Shown here piece by piece: positions 54,867 to 63,006 of a stretch of 64,000 nt of DNA. Source of the stretch: a virus; IMG/VR virus record IMGVR_UViG_3300036399_001571, positions 62,001 to 126,000 of that record. One strand, given 5' to 3'. Numbering within the stretch: the stretch's first letter is position 1; the number at the start of each line of letters is the position of its first letter. Below the pieces are notes generated by a model. The model had not been told where the DNA came from. It ran no database searches and worked only from the letters and a program-made list of their open reading frames with translations. The position numbers and the translations under genes are program-made.

Positions 54867-54896
54867 ATCATATCCGAGCCGATATCAGAATTACAG
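54867..54896 (-). promoter_or_regulatory. Conserved promoter, -10 TATGAT, -35 CTGTAA
   Basis: CTGTAA, core ATTCTGATATC, TATGAT. Back to back with the plus copy at 54933, 36 bp apart. Confidence 0.7.
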
Positions 54897-54932
54897 GATA
54901 CCCGTGCGGGGCTATTTCGAGCCTTTATGGAT

Positions 54933-54962
54933 TTGTAAATCTGATATTGGGGACTATATGCT
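54933..54962 (+). promoter_or_regulatory. Conserved promoter (plus), -10 TATGCT
   Basis: TTGTAA, core AATCTGATATT, 18 bp, TATGCT. Drives the plus-strand small-gene group to about 56.2 kb. Confidence 0.75.
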
Positions 54963-54991
54963 TTACTTATCCACGAGAAAAGGGGAAAGAA

Positions 54992-55108
54992 ATGAAAGTA
55001 TCATCACACACAAAAGCCAAGTGCCAAGAGTGCGAGCGAGTATTTGACTTGCTTGACGAGGAACAGGCAAATGAGTTTTTTCACGGTCACGATTGCGAGG
55101 GACAATGA
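54992..55108 (+). CDS. Zinc-finger-like mini-protein (38 aa)
   Basis: 38 residues starting MKVSSHTKAKCQECERVFDL; CQEC with a final HGHDC, a C2-H-C finger. Preceded by AAAGGGGAAAG. ATGA overlap with the next gene. Confidence 0.5.
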   Translation: MKVSSHTKAKCQECERVFDLLDEEQANEFFHGHDCEGQ

Positions 55109-55272
55109 GCAAGAACATTATCTGCCCTACTTGTAGTGGCTTTATTCCTAACGGGCACACGCCAGGTTTATATCCAGGTGCTATCTCACGGAAAGACAAC
55201 AAAACAGAAATTTGTTCGCAATGCGGTGAAGACGAGGCAATGGAAGATTTCTTCCGTATGATGAAGAAATGA
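55105..55272 (+). CDS. Zinc-ribbon protein (55 aa)
   Basis: 55 residues: MSKNIICPTCSGFIPNGHTP, then EICSQCGEDEAMEDFF, a Cys4 zinc ribbon. ATGA overlap with the next gene. Unknown. Confidence 0.55.
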   Translation: MSKNIICPTCSGFIPNGHTPGLYPGAISRKDNKTEICSQCGEDEAMEDFFRMMKK

Positions 55273-55643
55273 GCGACACACCGAAAAAGCCATTCAATGA
55301 TGTATTTGTTGGAAAAGAATACGAAGATTGGAAAGCAATTGGCGAACAGCGAGGCTGGGAGAGCGGGGCTAAAGCGCCCACTCGGCAAGAAATACAGGAA
55401 GCACTTGAGGCAGGTGACGAAACTACCTTGCTTATGGACGGGTTTGACGAAGCCTTTATCGGTTGGTCACGCCGTATCAACGAACCACTACTTGCCGTCT
55501 ACGACTATGACGCAATAATCAAGGTTTGTGTTGAGCGAGACGGTATGGATTTTGAGGAAGCCGTTGAGTATGTGGACTACAATGTCATAGGTGCTTGGGT
55601 TGGCGAACAGACACCAATAATCGTTATGCCGTTTATCCACTAA
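55269..55643 (+). CDS. Conserved actinophage protein (124 aa)
   Basis: 124 residues; acidic N-terminus, DGFDEAFIGWSRRINEPLLA and a late FEEAVEYVDYNVIGAWVGEQ, a pattern widely found in actinophage genomes with no known function. Confidence 0.55.
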   Translation: MSDTPKKPFNDVFVGKEYEDWKAIGEQRGWESGAKAPTRQEIQEALEAGDETTLLMDGFDEAFIGWSRRINEPLLAVYDYDAIIKVCVERDGMDFEEAVEYVDYNVIGAWVGEQTPIIVMPFIH

Positions 55644-55660
55644 TTTACTATCGGAGAAAA

Positions 55661-55978
55661 ATGACAGCAGTAGCAGTAAGAGTGAGCGCACCACCGAGTG
55701 GCGATTTGCCTTGTACTGGCAGGCAGGATTTGTTTTATGGCAAGTACGCCGAAAGACCTGAAGCACGATTGCGCCGTGAAGAAAAAGCCAAAAAAGTTTG
55801 CGCTACTTGTTCACAGGCGACTATTTGCCGTGATTACGCCCGTAGTAATGGCGAAGTGTTTGGTATTTGGGGCGGAGAAACAGAAATGGAAAGATACAGC
55901 GCAGGATTTATGTTGTCAGTACCACCTCACTTGTCACGGAGAGTTGTTACTATGAAAGAAAGATATGGGAACTTATAA
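55661..55978 (+). CDS. WhiB-like Fe-S regulator (second copy)
   Basis: 105 residues from MTAVAVRVSAPPSGDLPCTG. Cys order DLPCTG, KKVCATCSQATIC fits four cluster ligands; then VFGIWGGETEMER is the G-I-W-G-G turn. Closer to canonical WhiB than the copy at 27993. Likely an Fe-S modulator of host transcription. Confidence 0.85.
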   Translation: MTAVAVRVSAPPSGDLPCTGRQDLFYGKYAERPEARLRREEKAKKVCATCSQATICRDYARSNGEVFGIWGGETEMERYSAGFMLSVPPHLSRRVVTMKERYGNL

Positions 55979-56189
55979 CGATTTCCTCGCCACGATTTCT
56001 ATTTACTACGAGCGACAACTTGTAGCAGGTGGAGACTTGCGATACGGGCAAATGTATATGAACCACCTTTGGGAGATAAAGCCCCGCATAGCAGAGAAAC
56101 TAAATGGTTCGTTGCTTGACCCGTTTCATAGGGATAATTGCCCACCTAAAGTCCACGAGTTTGTAGAAAGACTTTGGTCTAGCGAATAG
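55965..56189 (+). CDS. Conserved actinophage protein (74 aa)
   Basis: 74 residues: LRYGQMYMNHLWEIKPRIAE then NGSLLDPFHRDNCPPKVHEF, a small helical family frequent in actinophages. Overlaps the WhiB gene end by 14 bp. Unknown. Confidence 0.55.
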   Translation: MGTYNDFLATISIYYERQLVAGGDLRYGQMYMNHLWEIKPRIAEKLNGSLLDPFHRDNCPPKVHEFVERLWSSE

Positions 56190-56277
56190 GACAGCAAGAC
56201 GAACGGCGAGGTTTCTGAATAACCCGTGAAGGCTTTGGTTCAGCCTCTTTTTTCTTCTTTTTTTCTTCGTCTGCCAT
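56179..56277 (-). CDS. Basic Lys/Arg mini-protein (32 aa)
   Basis: 32 residues: MADEEKKKKKEAEPKPSRVI then KPRRSSCCPIR. Opposite to flanking genes, overlapping the upstream plus gene by 11 bp. Weak ribosome site; may be spurious. Confidence 0.3.
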   Translation of the reverse strand: MADEEKKKKKEAEPKPSRVIQKPRRSSCCPIR

Positions 56278-56328
56278 ACAACAAGAATACACCTTGCGTT
56301 TCGAGCTGAGCCCCGCTAACATCTCGGT

Positions 56329-56526
56329 ATGAGTATGCCCCCGCTTTATACCTGTATTGTTTGCCAAAATGGAATTGACCCAAGCGCAGCGAGTTCTCTT
56401 AGGTTGGCAACCGTTTGGCTAAAGAGTAGCGGTAAGACAGTTCACGCCGTTGAGACCGAACTGTATCGCTATCGTCACAGTTTTTGTAGTCTTGACCCGA
56501 ACTTCCAGCAGGACAGTTTGTTCTAG
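56329..56526 (+). CDS. Small plus-strand protein (65 aa)
   Basis: 65 residues: MSMPPLYTCIVCQNGIDPSA with CxxC, then FCSLDP. Zinc-ribbon-like. Convergent overlap with the 63-residue minus gene. Confidence 0.4.
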   Translation: MSMPPLYTCIVCQNGIDPSAASSLRLATVWLKSSGKTVHAVETELYRYRHSFCSLDPNFQQDSLF

Positions 56527-56714
56527 CCAAGCCTCATTGCGCCAATTGTTGGGTTCATTTCTCCAAGCGTCTTGCCAGCCGTATTGTTCGTGACGGCAAC
56601 CCGAGCGTCAAGGTTGTTGAGTGCCACCTGAACTGCGTCAAGTTTCTTGTTTATTTCCTCAACCGAATTCATTACCGACTTCATTGCTTGTTCTAACGAG
56701 GCTTCTATTTCCAT
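56523..56714 (-). CDS. Coiled-coil protein (63 aa)
   Basis: 63 residues from MEIEASLEQAMKSVMNSVEE then INKKLDAVQVALNNLDARVA, a heptad pattern. Divergent from the helicase gene. Unknown. Confidence 0.45.
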   Translation of the reverse strand: MEIEASLEQAMKSVMNSVEEINKKLDAVQVALNNLDARVAVTNNTAGKTLGEMNPTIGAMRLG

Positions 56715-56744
56715 AACGCCAAGCATAGCAAGTATGATGAGCCA

Positions 56745-58667
56745 GTGAGACTTTATCTTGACCACGATTTACTAGCCCTTGACTTCCCGTATGACCCAGC
56801 ACAAGTTGCCGAAGTCAAGTCAATAGCCGGGGCTAGCTGGGACAAGGTGGACAAACTGTGGAAAGCACCCGTAGCCTCAATTGACGAGGTGCGAGCCTTT
56901 GCGATAAAGCACGATTTTGAGATAACAGACGAAGTACTTAGGTTCACTGCCCCAAAGAGAGCGTCACGAAAAGGTGTGTATCTCAAAGGTGACTGGACTT
57001 ATATCCAATTCCCCTATGACAAGGTTGTACTCAAAGCAGTAAAGCAAATAGCAGGGGTAACTTGGGATAACAAAGAGATGGCGTGGAGAGCGCCACTTAC
57101 CTCAACAGCCGAAGCAATAGCGTGGGCTAACTCATTTGGAGTACTTGTGTCGCCCGAAGTACACGGAGTATCTGCCTCAATGACTAAGAAGTTAGATGAA
57201 CTAAAGGAAGCCTCACGCTCAACCGACGCTGATATAGAAGTGCCTTCACTACAAGGAACGCTACTGCCTTACCAAAGAGCAGGCGTGGAGTATGCGTCTA
57301 AAGCCCGTAGAAGTTTTATCGCAGACGAAATGGGACTTGGAAAGACGATACAAGCGATAGCGACACTGGAATATTCGTCAAAAGATAGCGAAGTGTACCC
57401 AGCAGTAATCGTCTGCCCCCCTTCACTTGTACTGAACTGGAAGTCGGAGTGGAATAGGTGGTTGCCTGATAGACGAGTTGCCGTTGTAACCAACCGTAGA
57501 GAGATACCAGAGCCCCGTTCATATGATGTGCTCGTTGTCGGATACTCAAATATTTCTCACTGGGAAAAGCAACTACTTGCGCATAACTCTTATGTGTTTG
57601 ACGAGAGCCACTACGCCAAAAGCCCAACGGCACAGCGAACTAAGTCGGCTATAAAAATGGCAAAGAGTGCCCCTAAACACGGGATAGTCCTATGTCTTAC
57701 TGGAACACCCGTAACCAATAGACCAGCGGAGTACGCCAGCCAATTAGACATAATCGGAAAACTAAAAGAGTTTGGTGGCTTGTGGGGATTTTATAGACGG
57801 TATTGTTCAGCCTTCCAAGACAGGTTTGGTCAATGGAATATCAGCGGTCACTCGCACCTTGACGAACTCAACGACAGGCTTCGTGGTACTTGCTATATCA
57901 GACGAACCAAGTCGCAAGTGCTTACTGAACTGCCACCCGTGATACACAGCACCCTTGTAGTAGAGGGGACTGATGCGGGGCTCAAGGAGTATCGGAAGGC
58001 AGAAAAAGACATAATAAAGTACATAACCGATAGAGCAAAAGAGATAGCGATAGAACTCGGGGAAAGCCCGTACTCGGCTTCGGTTATTGCGAGAATAAAA
58101 GCAGAAAGCAACGAACATCTAGTAAAACTCTCGGTACTTAGACGGCTCGCTGCGAAAGCCAAAATGCCAATGGTTGAGGAGTGGGTACAGTCCCGCATTG
58201 ACGACGGAAAGAAAGTGGTAATCGCAGCGCACCATAGAGACGTGGTAGATGAACTCGCACGAAAGTTCGGCAACCTTCGTATTCAGGGTGGTATGTCGGT
58301 TGAGGAAGTGGAAGCACAAAAAGCACGATTTCAGAACGAACCCGTAGAGACTGCGCCAGTTATTGTGTTATCTATTCAGGCAGCGAAAACTGGTCACACG
58401 CTTACAGCCTCGCAAGACATACTCTTTGTAGAACTGCCATACACGCCAGCAGACCTAGACCAAACTTACTCACGCCTTCACCGAATTGGGCAGACAGGAA
58501 GCGTTACGACTACTTATATGCTCGTTGACGGGACTATTGACGAGGAAATCTATGCGCTCATAGAAAAGAAGCGCAAGGTAGTGAACGCTTCAGTTGAGGG
58601 TGGAGAGTTCGCTGAAGGTGGCAACGCTACGCAGTTGGTACTTGACTTACTCAACCGATATCGATAA
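56745..58667 (+). CDS. SNF2-family helicase with two HARP-like repeats (SMARCAL1-like)
   Basis: 640 residues from GTG. Residues 1-70 and 78-140 are two HARP-like repeats (LDFPYDPAQVAEVKSIAGAS, IQFPYDKVVLKAVKQIAGVT), both with W-D-x-W ends. SNF2 motor: I DEMGLGKTIQA (194-204), II FDESHYAK, III CLTGTP, V GHTLTASQ, VI TYSRLHRIGQTG. HARP plus SNF2 is the SMARCAL1/ZRANB3 annealing-helicase layout that rewinds DNA at forks. It could support phage replication. No conserved promoter directly upstream. Confidence 0.85.
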   Translation: MRLYLDHDLLALDFPYDPAQVAEVKSIAGASWDKVDKLWKAPVASIDEVRAFAIKHDFEITDEVLRFTAPKRASRKGVYLKGDWTYIQFPYDKVVLKAVKQIAGVTWDNKEMAWRAPLTSTAEAIAWANSFGVLVSPEVHGVSASMTKKLDELKEASRSTDADIEVPSLQGTLLPYQRAGVEYASKARRSFIADEMGLGKTIQAIATLEYSSKDSEVYPAVIVCPPSLVLNWKSEWNRWLPDRRVAVVTNRREIPEPRSYDVLVVGYSNISHWEKQLLAHNSYVFDESHYAKSPTAQRTKSAIKMAKSAPKHGIVLCLTGTPVTNRPAEYASQLDIIGKLKEFGGLWGFYRRYCSAFQDRFGQWNISGHSHLDELNDRLRGTCYIRRTKSQVLTELPPVIHSTLVVEGTDAGLKEYRKAEKDIIKYITDRAKEIAIELGESPYSASVIARIKAESNEHLVKLSVLRRLAAKAKMPMVEEWVQSRIDDGKKVVIAAHHRDVVDELARKFGNLRIQGGMSVEEVEAQKARFQNEPVETAPVIVLSIQAAKTGHTLTASQDILFVELPYTPADLDQTYSRLHRIGQTGSVTTTYMLVDGTIDEEIYALIEKKRKVVNASVEGGEFAEGGNATQLVLDLLNRYR

Positions 58668-58687
58668 GCCCCGCACTCGCTTCCGTT

Positions 58688-58717
58688 CTGTAAATCTGAT
58701 ATCGGGCTTACTAGGCT
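58688..58717 (+). promoter_or_regulatory. Conserved promoter (plus), -10 TAGGCT, -35 CTGTAA
   Basis: CTGTAA, core AATCTGATATC, 18 bp, TAGGCT. Before the 58-residue plus gene. Confidence 0.75.
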
Positions 58718-58763
58718 TACGTTGCCGTAAGGCAAACGAGCCCAATGAAAGGGGGTGAGCAAA

Positions 58764-58940
58764 ATGGAACAGTGGCAAGAGGAGGGTTTCGCTTCAGAGG
58801 AGGAATTCTTTGAGTTACAGCGAAGCCTTTGCGAGGAGGAACAGCGGGCGGAATTCATTATGAGTTACGTCGCTGGTGGTGGCTTGTCAAGCGAGGCGCA
58901 AATCGCTTGGTTTCACCACAACCACTCGTGGGGCGAGTAA
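58764..58940 (+). CDS. Acidic small protein (58 aa)
   Basis: 58 residues from MEQWQEEGFASEEEFFELQR, strongly acidic, with GAAAGGGGG eight bases before the ATG. A GTG nine bases earlier is inside the ribosome site. Unknown. Confidence 0.5.
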   Translation: MEQWQEEGFASEEEFFELQRSLCEEEQRAEFIMSYVAGGGLSSEAQIAWFHHNHSWGE

Positions 58941-59001
58941 CCCACAGAGGCAGGGGCTGGGGCTGGCAACCCTTGTCCCTCGCCTGCGCGTGTGGCGGGG
59001 C

Positions 59002-59424
59002 TTACTCGGTTTCTTTGGTTGGAACTCTGCCCATAAGTTCGTCAGCAATTAGTTTTGCGTACTTTCTGCGCAGTTTCCATACTTTTTGGTTCATTTCAGC
59101 CATTGCGTCAGTGTTTCGTGCTTTCTTTATGCTGTCGCTGTCAAACACGCCGTACTTTCTGAACAAGATGTCGTCAATATCGTTGTTTTCTATCATTATG
59201 TCGGTAATCCAATGGCCCCGCTTGTCAATGCTAAGCAACAGTTCGCAAAGACCCTCAAATCCAAACTCGTTATAGACACGATTAGTCACTAAGTCACAAA
59301 AATGCGCACGATACATAGTCTCGGCTTCGGCAGTGTGCGTCATAAACTCACTCAGCCATACGGCGAGTTCTTCTTTTGACGGAATATCACCGTCTTCACT
59401 GTCAAACTCAAAGTCGTCTTCCAT
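59002..59424 (-). CDS. Acidic protein (140 aa)
   Basis: 140 residues: MEDDFEFDSEDGDIPSKEEL start, then helical (ESVYRAHFCDLVTNRVYNEF-like), with KRGHWITDIMIENNDIDDIL. DNA-mimic-like charge. Unknown. A weak TTGACA lies upstream. Confidence 0.5.
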   Translation of the reverse strand: MEDDFEFDSEDGDIPSKEELAVWLSEFMTHTAEAETMYRAHFCDLVTNRVYNEFGFEGLCELLLSIDKRGHWITDIMIENNDIDDILFRKYGVFDSDSIKKARNTDAMAEMNQKVWKLRRKYAKLIADELMGRVPTKETE

Positions 59425-59480
59425 TAGCCTGCCTTCCGTTGCGCCGGGGCTCTAGTAATCAATGATACTTGTGGCAACTG

Positions 59481-60506
59481 TCAAGCCAAAGACAGAATAA
59501 CTTCTTGCGCTAACACTTTCTTTTGTGTCACCCACGAGTTGTTGTTCATTGAGGCAAGCGCCCGTTCATCTGCTTTTGCGTCACGATAATGGTCAAGGTA
59601 TTCAGCAATAGCGTTGTAAGCACTCCACCCGTTATACCCGTAGCCACCTGCGTTGCGTTCGTTGTCATACACGCCACGAACTAATGCCACTACCCCGTCA
59701 CGGTTTTTCTTTTGTCTCTCCGTACCGTTCATTTCGTTCGGGAATACCTTGTCAAGTATCGTTGCGAGTTGCGCACTTCGTGGTGGAACGTTGATAGCAA
59801 GCAAGCGATTAGCCGTAAGTTGGAATGACTTCGCCCACTCCGTTGATATTTCTAGGACTTTTTGCGCTTCCTCAATAGCATTATCAGCGTTACGAGTGTG
59901 TCGTGCCGTGAATACCCGACGAGCCGACGACTGCCCTGCGATTACCGTGTTTTTACACACCGCACGAATTGAGGTATTGGCAAAGGTGATAGCCGTCTTA
60001 CCGTCGTGTCCGTTGCGAACTAGCAAGTAACGGTCTATCTTGTCGTTGATACCCGTAGGGTCTATGACGAGTTGCCCCAAGTCAAGCGAACTAAAGAACT
60101 CTCTACCTTCGTCAAGTACGCCACAAGTATCTACTACTGCGTCGCCCTTAGAAGCCCCGACTATTGCGAGGGCATACTCCAAGCACTCACGGTTTTGCTG
60201 TACGACATAGCGAGTGCCAACCGTAGCAAGTCCGTCAAAAGTGCCGTCGGGGTTCACTCTCACGGTTGCCCGACTGTCCTCAATAACGACTGGCGTATTA
60301 TCAGGATTTCTGATTAGGTTGCCCTCTGCGTCTACGACTGCGACTTTAGTAGTGACGACATCAAAGTCTGCTTGCGCCGCCTGAAGCATTGCCTCTGCTG
60401 TTTGTAGCCCCTTCATAGGCACTCCAAGCCTATGCCACGGGACTTCACGGTCTGCGTAAGCCATTTTCGCTACGCCCTTAGTGTCTACTTCTAGCATATG
60501 CGCCAT
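59481..60506 (-). CDS. DUF932 phage/plasmid-type protein
   Basis: 341 residues with MAHMLEVDTKGVAKMAYADR, WHRLGVPMKGLQTAEAMLQA and a central DLGQLVIDPTGINDKIDRYL. The pattern A-x-x-D-R-E-x-P-W-H, LGxP and QHxRxLxYALAI-like matches TIGR03299/DUF932. This family is spread on plasmids and phages and is thought to be DNA-associated. Its promoter is not recognised. Confidence 0.75.
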   Translation of the reverse strand: MAHMLEVDTKGVAKMAYADREVPWHRLGVPMKGLQTAEAMLQAAQADFDVVTTKVAVVDAEGNLIRNPDNTPVVIEDSRATVRVNPDGTFDGLATVGTRYVVQQNRECLEYALAIVGASKGDAVVDTCGVLDEGREFFSSLDLGQLVIDPTGINDKIDRYLLVRNGHDGKTAITFANTSIRAVCKNTVIAGQSSARRVFTARHTRNADNAIEEAQKVLEISTEWAKSFQLTANRLLAINVPPRSAQLATILDKVFPNEMNGTERQKKNRDGVVALVRGVYDNERNAGGYGYNGWSAYNAIAEYLDHYRDAKADERALASMNNNSWVTQKKVLAQEVILSLA

Positions 60507-60611
60507 AACTTCGTGCCTCTCGCTGTTACTTCTAGTTAGATTTATCTAAAGGCAAGCATACACTCGCCCCCTGCCTCACAGTGTATGCCGGGGCTATCTC
60601 GACATAACAAA

Positions 60612-60643
60612 AAGGGGGGCAGGCTGTGACACCTACCCCCTTC
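60612..60643 (-). terminator. GGGGGTAGG hairpin
   Basis: GGGGGTAGG/CCTGCCCCCC arms with six T on the minus side, after the gene at 60656. Confidence 0.65.
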
Positions 60644-60655
60644 GCTTTCGTTTTG

Positions 60656-60880
60656 TTAGTTGTATTCGTTGGTTAGCCAGTCATCACTTGACTTAGTGAC
60701 TGGCGTAGCGAACTGACCAAATAACTGGCGAGCATATGGTGCGACAATTTCAGCGCCTCGCTTGACGGTCTGAAACTGCGTCACCTTTCTACCTGCCTTG
60801 TATCCAACGGCACTACCTAAGCCGAACGATACGACTGCTGTCATTGTTAGTAGTACGAGTACTGCGATTATTTCTATCAC
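60656..60880 (-). CDS. Small membrane protein (74 aa)
   Basis: 74 residues; MIEIIAVLVLLTMTAVVSFG then a soluble basic part (KVTQFQTVKRGAEIVAPYAR). One TM. Unknown. Promoter at 60917. Confidence 0.5.
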   Translation of the reverse strand: MIEIIAVLVLLTMTAVVSFGLGSAVGYKAGRKVTQFQTVKRGAEIVAPYARQLFGQFATPVTKSSDDWLTNEYN

Positions 60881-60916
60881 TTGCTTCCCCTTTGTTAGTA
60901 GTAACTTACCTACCTA

Positions 60917-60945
60917 AGTATAGGGATAGTCATAGTACTTGTCAA
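60917..60945 (-). promoter_or_regulatory. Consensus sigma-70 promoter with ACCCGTA repeat
   Basis: TTGACA, 17 bp, TATACT. The tandem repeat at 60949-60976 directly abuts the -35. Confidence 0.7.
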
Positions 60946-60948
60946 GTC

Positions 60949-60976
60949 ACCCGTACGACACCCGTAGGCACTTGCG
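60949..60976 (-). repeat. Tandem ACCCGTA repeat, copy 1
   Basis: Two ACCCGTA units 11 bp apart then GGCACTTGCG. Upstream of the 74-residue gene promoter. Confidence 0.6.
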
Positions 60977-61051
60977 AACTTCACAGAAATACGACTTGTG
61001 CCGTGTTTGTGTGGTTGTATAGGTGGCGTGGTGGCTATAAGCCCCGGCTTT

Positions 61052-61330
61052 TCACTGCCTCTTGTCGTCTACGAACTCTGCGTATGCTTTCAGTGCTTCA
61101 TCAGGTGCGCCGTCTACTAGATATTGGTGCATAACGCCTGCGAGGTCACGCCACTTGCCGTCACTTAGTACCTTCTCGGTAATCGTGTAGCCTTCGTGTT
61201 CGGTTGCCCAACTTATTGAGTGGGGCTGTGCCTTGTGTAGATAAGCAACGGCTTCGTAGTAAGTGCCGAAACTCTCAAGCACTGCGCCGTCTCTCGCTAC
61301 TTCGTAACTAATCTGCGCTTCTGTGTTCAC
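61052..61330 (-). CDS. Hypothetical protein (92 aa)
   Basis: 92 residues from GTG in a GTGA overlap: NTEAQISYEVARDGAVLESF with SISWATEHEGYTITEKVLSD and an acidic end. Unknown. Confidence 0.5.
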   Translation of the reverse strand: MNTEAQISYEVARDGAVLESFGTYYEAVAYLHKAQPHSISWATEHEGYTITEKVLSDGKWRDLAGVMHQYLVDGAPDEALKAYAEFVDDKRQ

Positions 61331-61599
61331 TTGTCAAACCTCACTTCTTGAGACACTCGGATTACTTGTCCGTACTTCGCCACTAGGTCATCAGTCGCTT
61401 TCAGTGTGTTGCCGTGACACCACTTGACTGCTAAGCCACTTAGGGTATCGCCTTCCTGAACGATTACTCGGTCAATATCGCAACGATAATTTTCGTCGCC
61501 TCGCATTGAGATAATCATTGCGATAATCGTCACGAGGAATACGAGTGGGAGTGTAATCAGGTCACGCTTGCTTGGTCGGTTTGTGTAGTGGTTGTTCAT
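61327..61599 (-). CDS. Membrane-anchored LysM-like protein (90 aa)
   Basis: 90 residues. One TM (ITLPLVFLVTIIAMIISM) then CDIDRVIVQEGDTLSGLAVK and YGQVIRVSQEVRF, LysM-like, with two Cys. Parallels the protein at 54508. Promoter at 61628. Confidence 0.6.
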   Translation of the reverse strand: MNNHYTNRPSKRDLITLPLVFLVTIIAMIISMRGDENYRCDIDRVIVQEGDTLSGLAVKWCHGNTLKATDDLVAKYGQVIRVSQEVRFDK

Positions 61600-61627
61600 T
61601 GTCTGCCCCTTTCAGTAGGTACTAATT

Positions 61628-61656
61628 ACACTAGGGTAGTTTGTGACAAAGGTCAA
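61628..61656 (-). promoter_or_regulatory. Sigma-70 promoter with ACCCGTA repeat upstream
   Basis: TTGACC, 17 bp, TAGTGT, 29 bp before the LysM-like gene. Tandem repeat 31 bp further upstream. Confidence 0.65.
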
Positions 61657-61686
61657 GGATTTCCGAGCCTTATGGGCATTGGGTTA

Positions 61687-61715
61687 TACCCGTAGGGCTA
61701 CCCGTAGGCACTGCG
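61687..61715 (-). repeat. Tandem ACCCGTA repeat, copy 2
   Basis: TACCCGTA units 12 bp apart then GGCACTGCG. Confidence 0.65.
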
Positions 61716-61808
61716 CCAACCTCATAGGGATTAGTAGGTGGCAGGGTGAGTGTGTTGCCACTACCTATGCCGGGGCTTCGAGCTTGCTGTTCGGTAATGG
61801 CAGGTGGA

Positions 61809-62591
61809 TTACTTAGTGACGGTGCGCTTCTTTGGTGACTTCTTAGTGACTTGCTTCTTTGGGGCGGTGCGCTTGCTCACTGTCACTGATTTGTTTGGCG
61901 TGGGTAGCACTGTCACGGTAATCGCTCTAGCACTCTCAACCACTAGCACTGTCGTTGTTGTCGTTGTCGTAGGTGCTTCGGTAATCACTGGCTCACTCTC
62001 AACCACTGTCACTGGCTCACTGTCTGCTACTGCTTCGGCTGTCTCGGATACAGGGACTGTCGTAGTCGTGGGTGCGATAGTCGTTGTCGTAGTCGTAGGG
62101 GCGAGGGTAGTCGTAGTCGTAGTCGTGGTCGTAGGTGCTTCGCTCACGGCTTCATTACAACTAACTGAACAGTCGCCATTGGTGACTACTGGATTACTAC
62201 TAGCACCAACCAACTGATAGACGGCACTACGAGCGAGGGCGGTATCTATTCCGTCACGCCATAGGGCGAGCATAAAGTTAGGGCGATAGCCGTTGCCACC
62301 TGAACCGTGACCAATACCAACTCCGACATATTCGCACACTGCGAACCATTGGTGCGCTTTCGCTATCGCCTTACCTAGTGCGCTATGACCACCATTGGAA
62401 TAGGTAACTAATCTCTCAAATGCTTCAGTGCCTATCTCGGTGTCAATAATCGTTATGACTGTCGGTTGCTGTGACGAGGGTGCTTCTCTCGGCTCACTAC
62501 ACTCACTTGCTCTCGCTTCGGTGATAGTGACAAGGGGTAGCGATAGCGATAGGGCTAGGGCTAATGCGATAAAGGTTCGTGCTTGCTTCAT
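61809..62591 (-). CDS. Secreted Thr-rich-linker protein (260 aa)
   Basis: 260 residues from MKQARTFIALALALSLSLPL (signal peptide; cleavage near ARA-SE). A transglycosylase-like domain (YSNGGHSALGKAIAKAHQWF, GIGHGSGGNGYRPNFM) with two Cys, then long Thr runs and a Lys-rich end. The mature fold resembles resuscitation-promoting factor or Slt-type domains only weakly. Envelope or cell-wall role. Confidence 0.55.
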   Translation of the reverse strand: MKQARTFIALALALSLSLPLVTITEARASECSEPREAPSSQQPTVITIIDTEIGTEAFERLVTYSNGGHSALGKAIAKAHQWFAVCEYVGVGIGHGSGGNGYRPNFMLALWRDGIDTALARSAVYQLVGASSNPVVTNGDCSVSCNEAVSEAPTTTTTTTTTLAPTTTTTTIAPTTTTVPVSETAEAVADSEPVTVVESEPVITEAPTTTTTTTVLVVESARAITVTVLPTPNKSVTVSKRTAPKKQVTKKSPKKRTVTK

Positions 62592-62614
62592 AGTAACTCT
62601 CTCTCGGTATGGGC

Positions 62615-62640
62615 TACCCGTAAGGCTACCCGTAGGCATT
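62615..62640 (-). repeat. Tandem ACCCGTA repeat, copy 3
   Basis: TACCCGTA units 12 bp apart then GGCATTGG, starting 24 bp upstream of the secreted-protein ATG. Confidence 0.65.
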
Positions 62641-62649
62641 GGAATTTTT

Positions 62650-63006
62650 TCACTTTTTTTCGCTTATCCACTCACCACCACTGGCGAACACTGTCTCTCC
62701 CTCATTGGTGAAACTCCAAGCGTAATCGCAACAAGGCTTTTGCTCATAGGGGCTAGGGTGTGCGCCTTTCTCTAGCGACTTCGCTAGTAGTGGGAATGTC
62801 TCTAGTAACTTGACGATACAAGCGTGGCAGATATTCCACGACTTAGGTTCACTATCAGACATTAGAAACTCAAGGTTGTCGGTGAAACCACCATAGAAAC
62901 CAAATGCTTCATAGGGTAAGCACCAACCACTGTCTAGTGTTGTTGCTGTCGGGTGACTTACGAGCTTGACTTCATCACAAGCGTCACACTTCACTGCGTT
63001 GCTCAT
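62650..63006 (-). CDS. Zinc-binding-like protein (118 aa)
   Basis: 118 residues: MSNAVKCDACDEVKLVSHPT then WNICHACIVKLLE and KPCCDYAWSF. Two CxxC pairs plus a CC pair. Overlaps the upstream gene. Unknown. Confidence 0.5.
   Translation of the reverse strand: MSNAVKCDACDEVKLVSHPTATTLDSGWCLPYEAFGFYGGFTDNLEFLMSDSEPKSWNICHACIVKLLETFPLLAKSLEKGAHPSPYEQKPCCDYAWSFTNEGETVFASGGEWISEKK

Noticed and set aside
61804-62217. Plus-strand Val/Thr-rich frame
   Set aside because: Antisense shadow of the Thr-rich linker of the secreted protein at 61809-62591.
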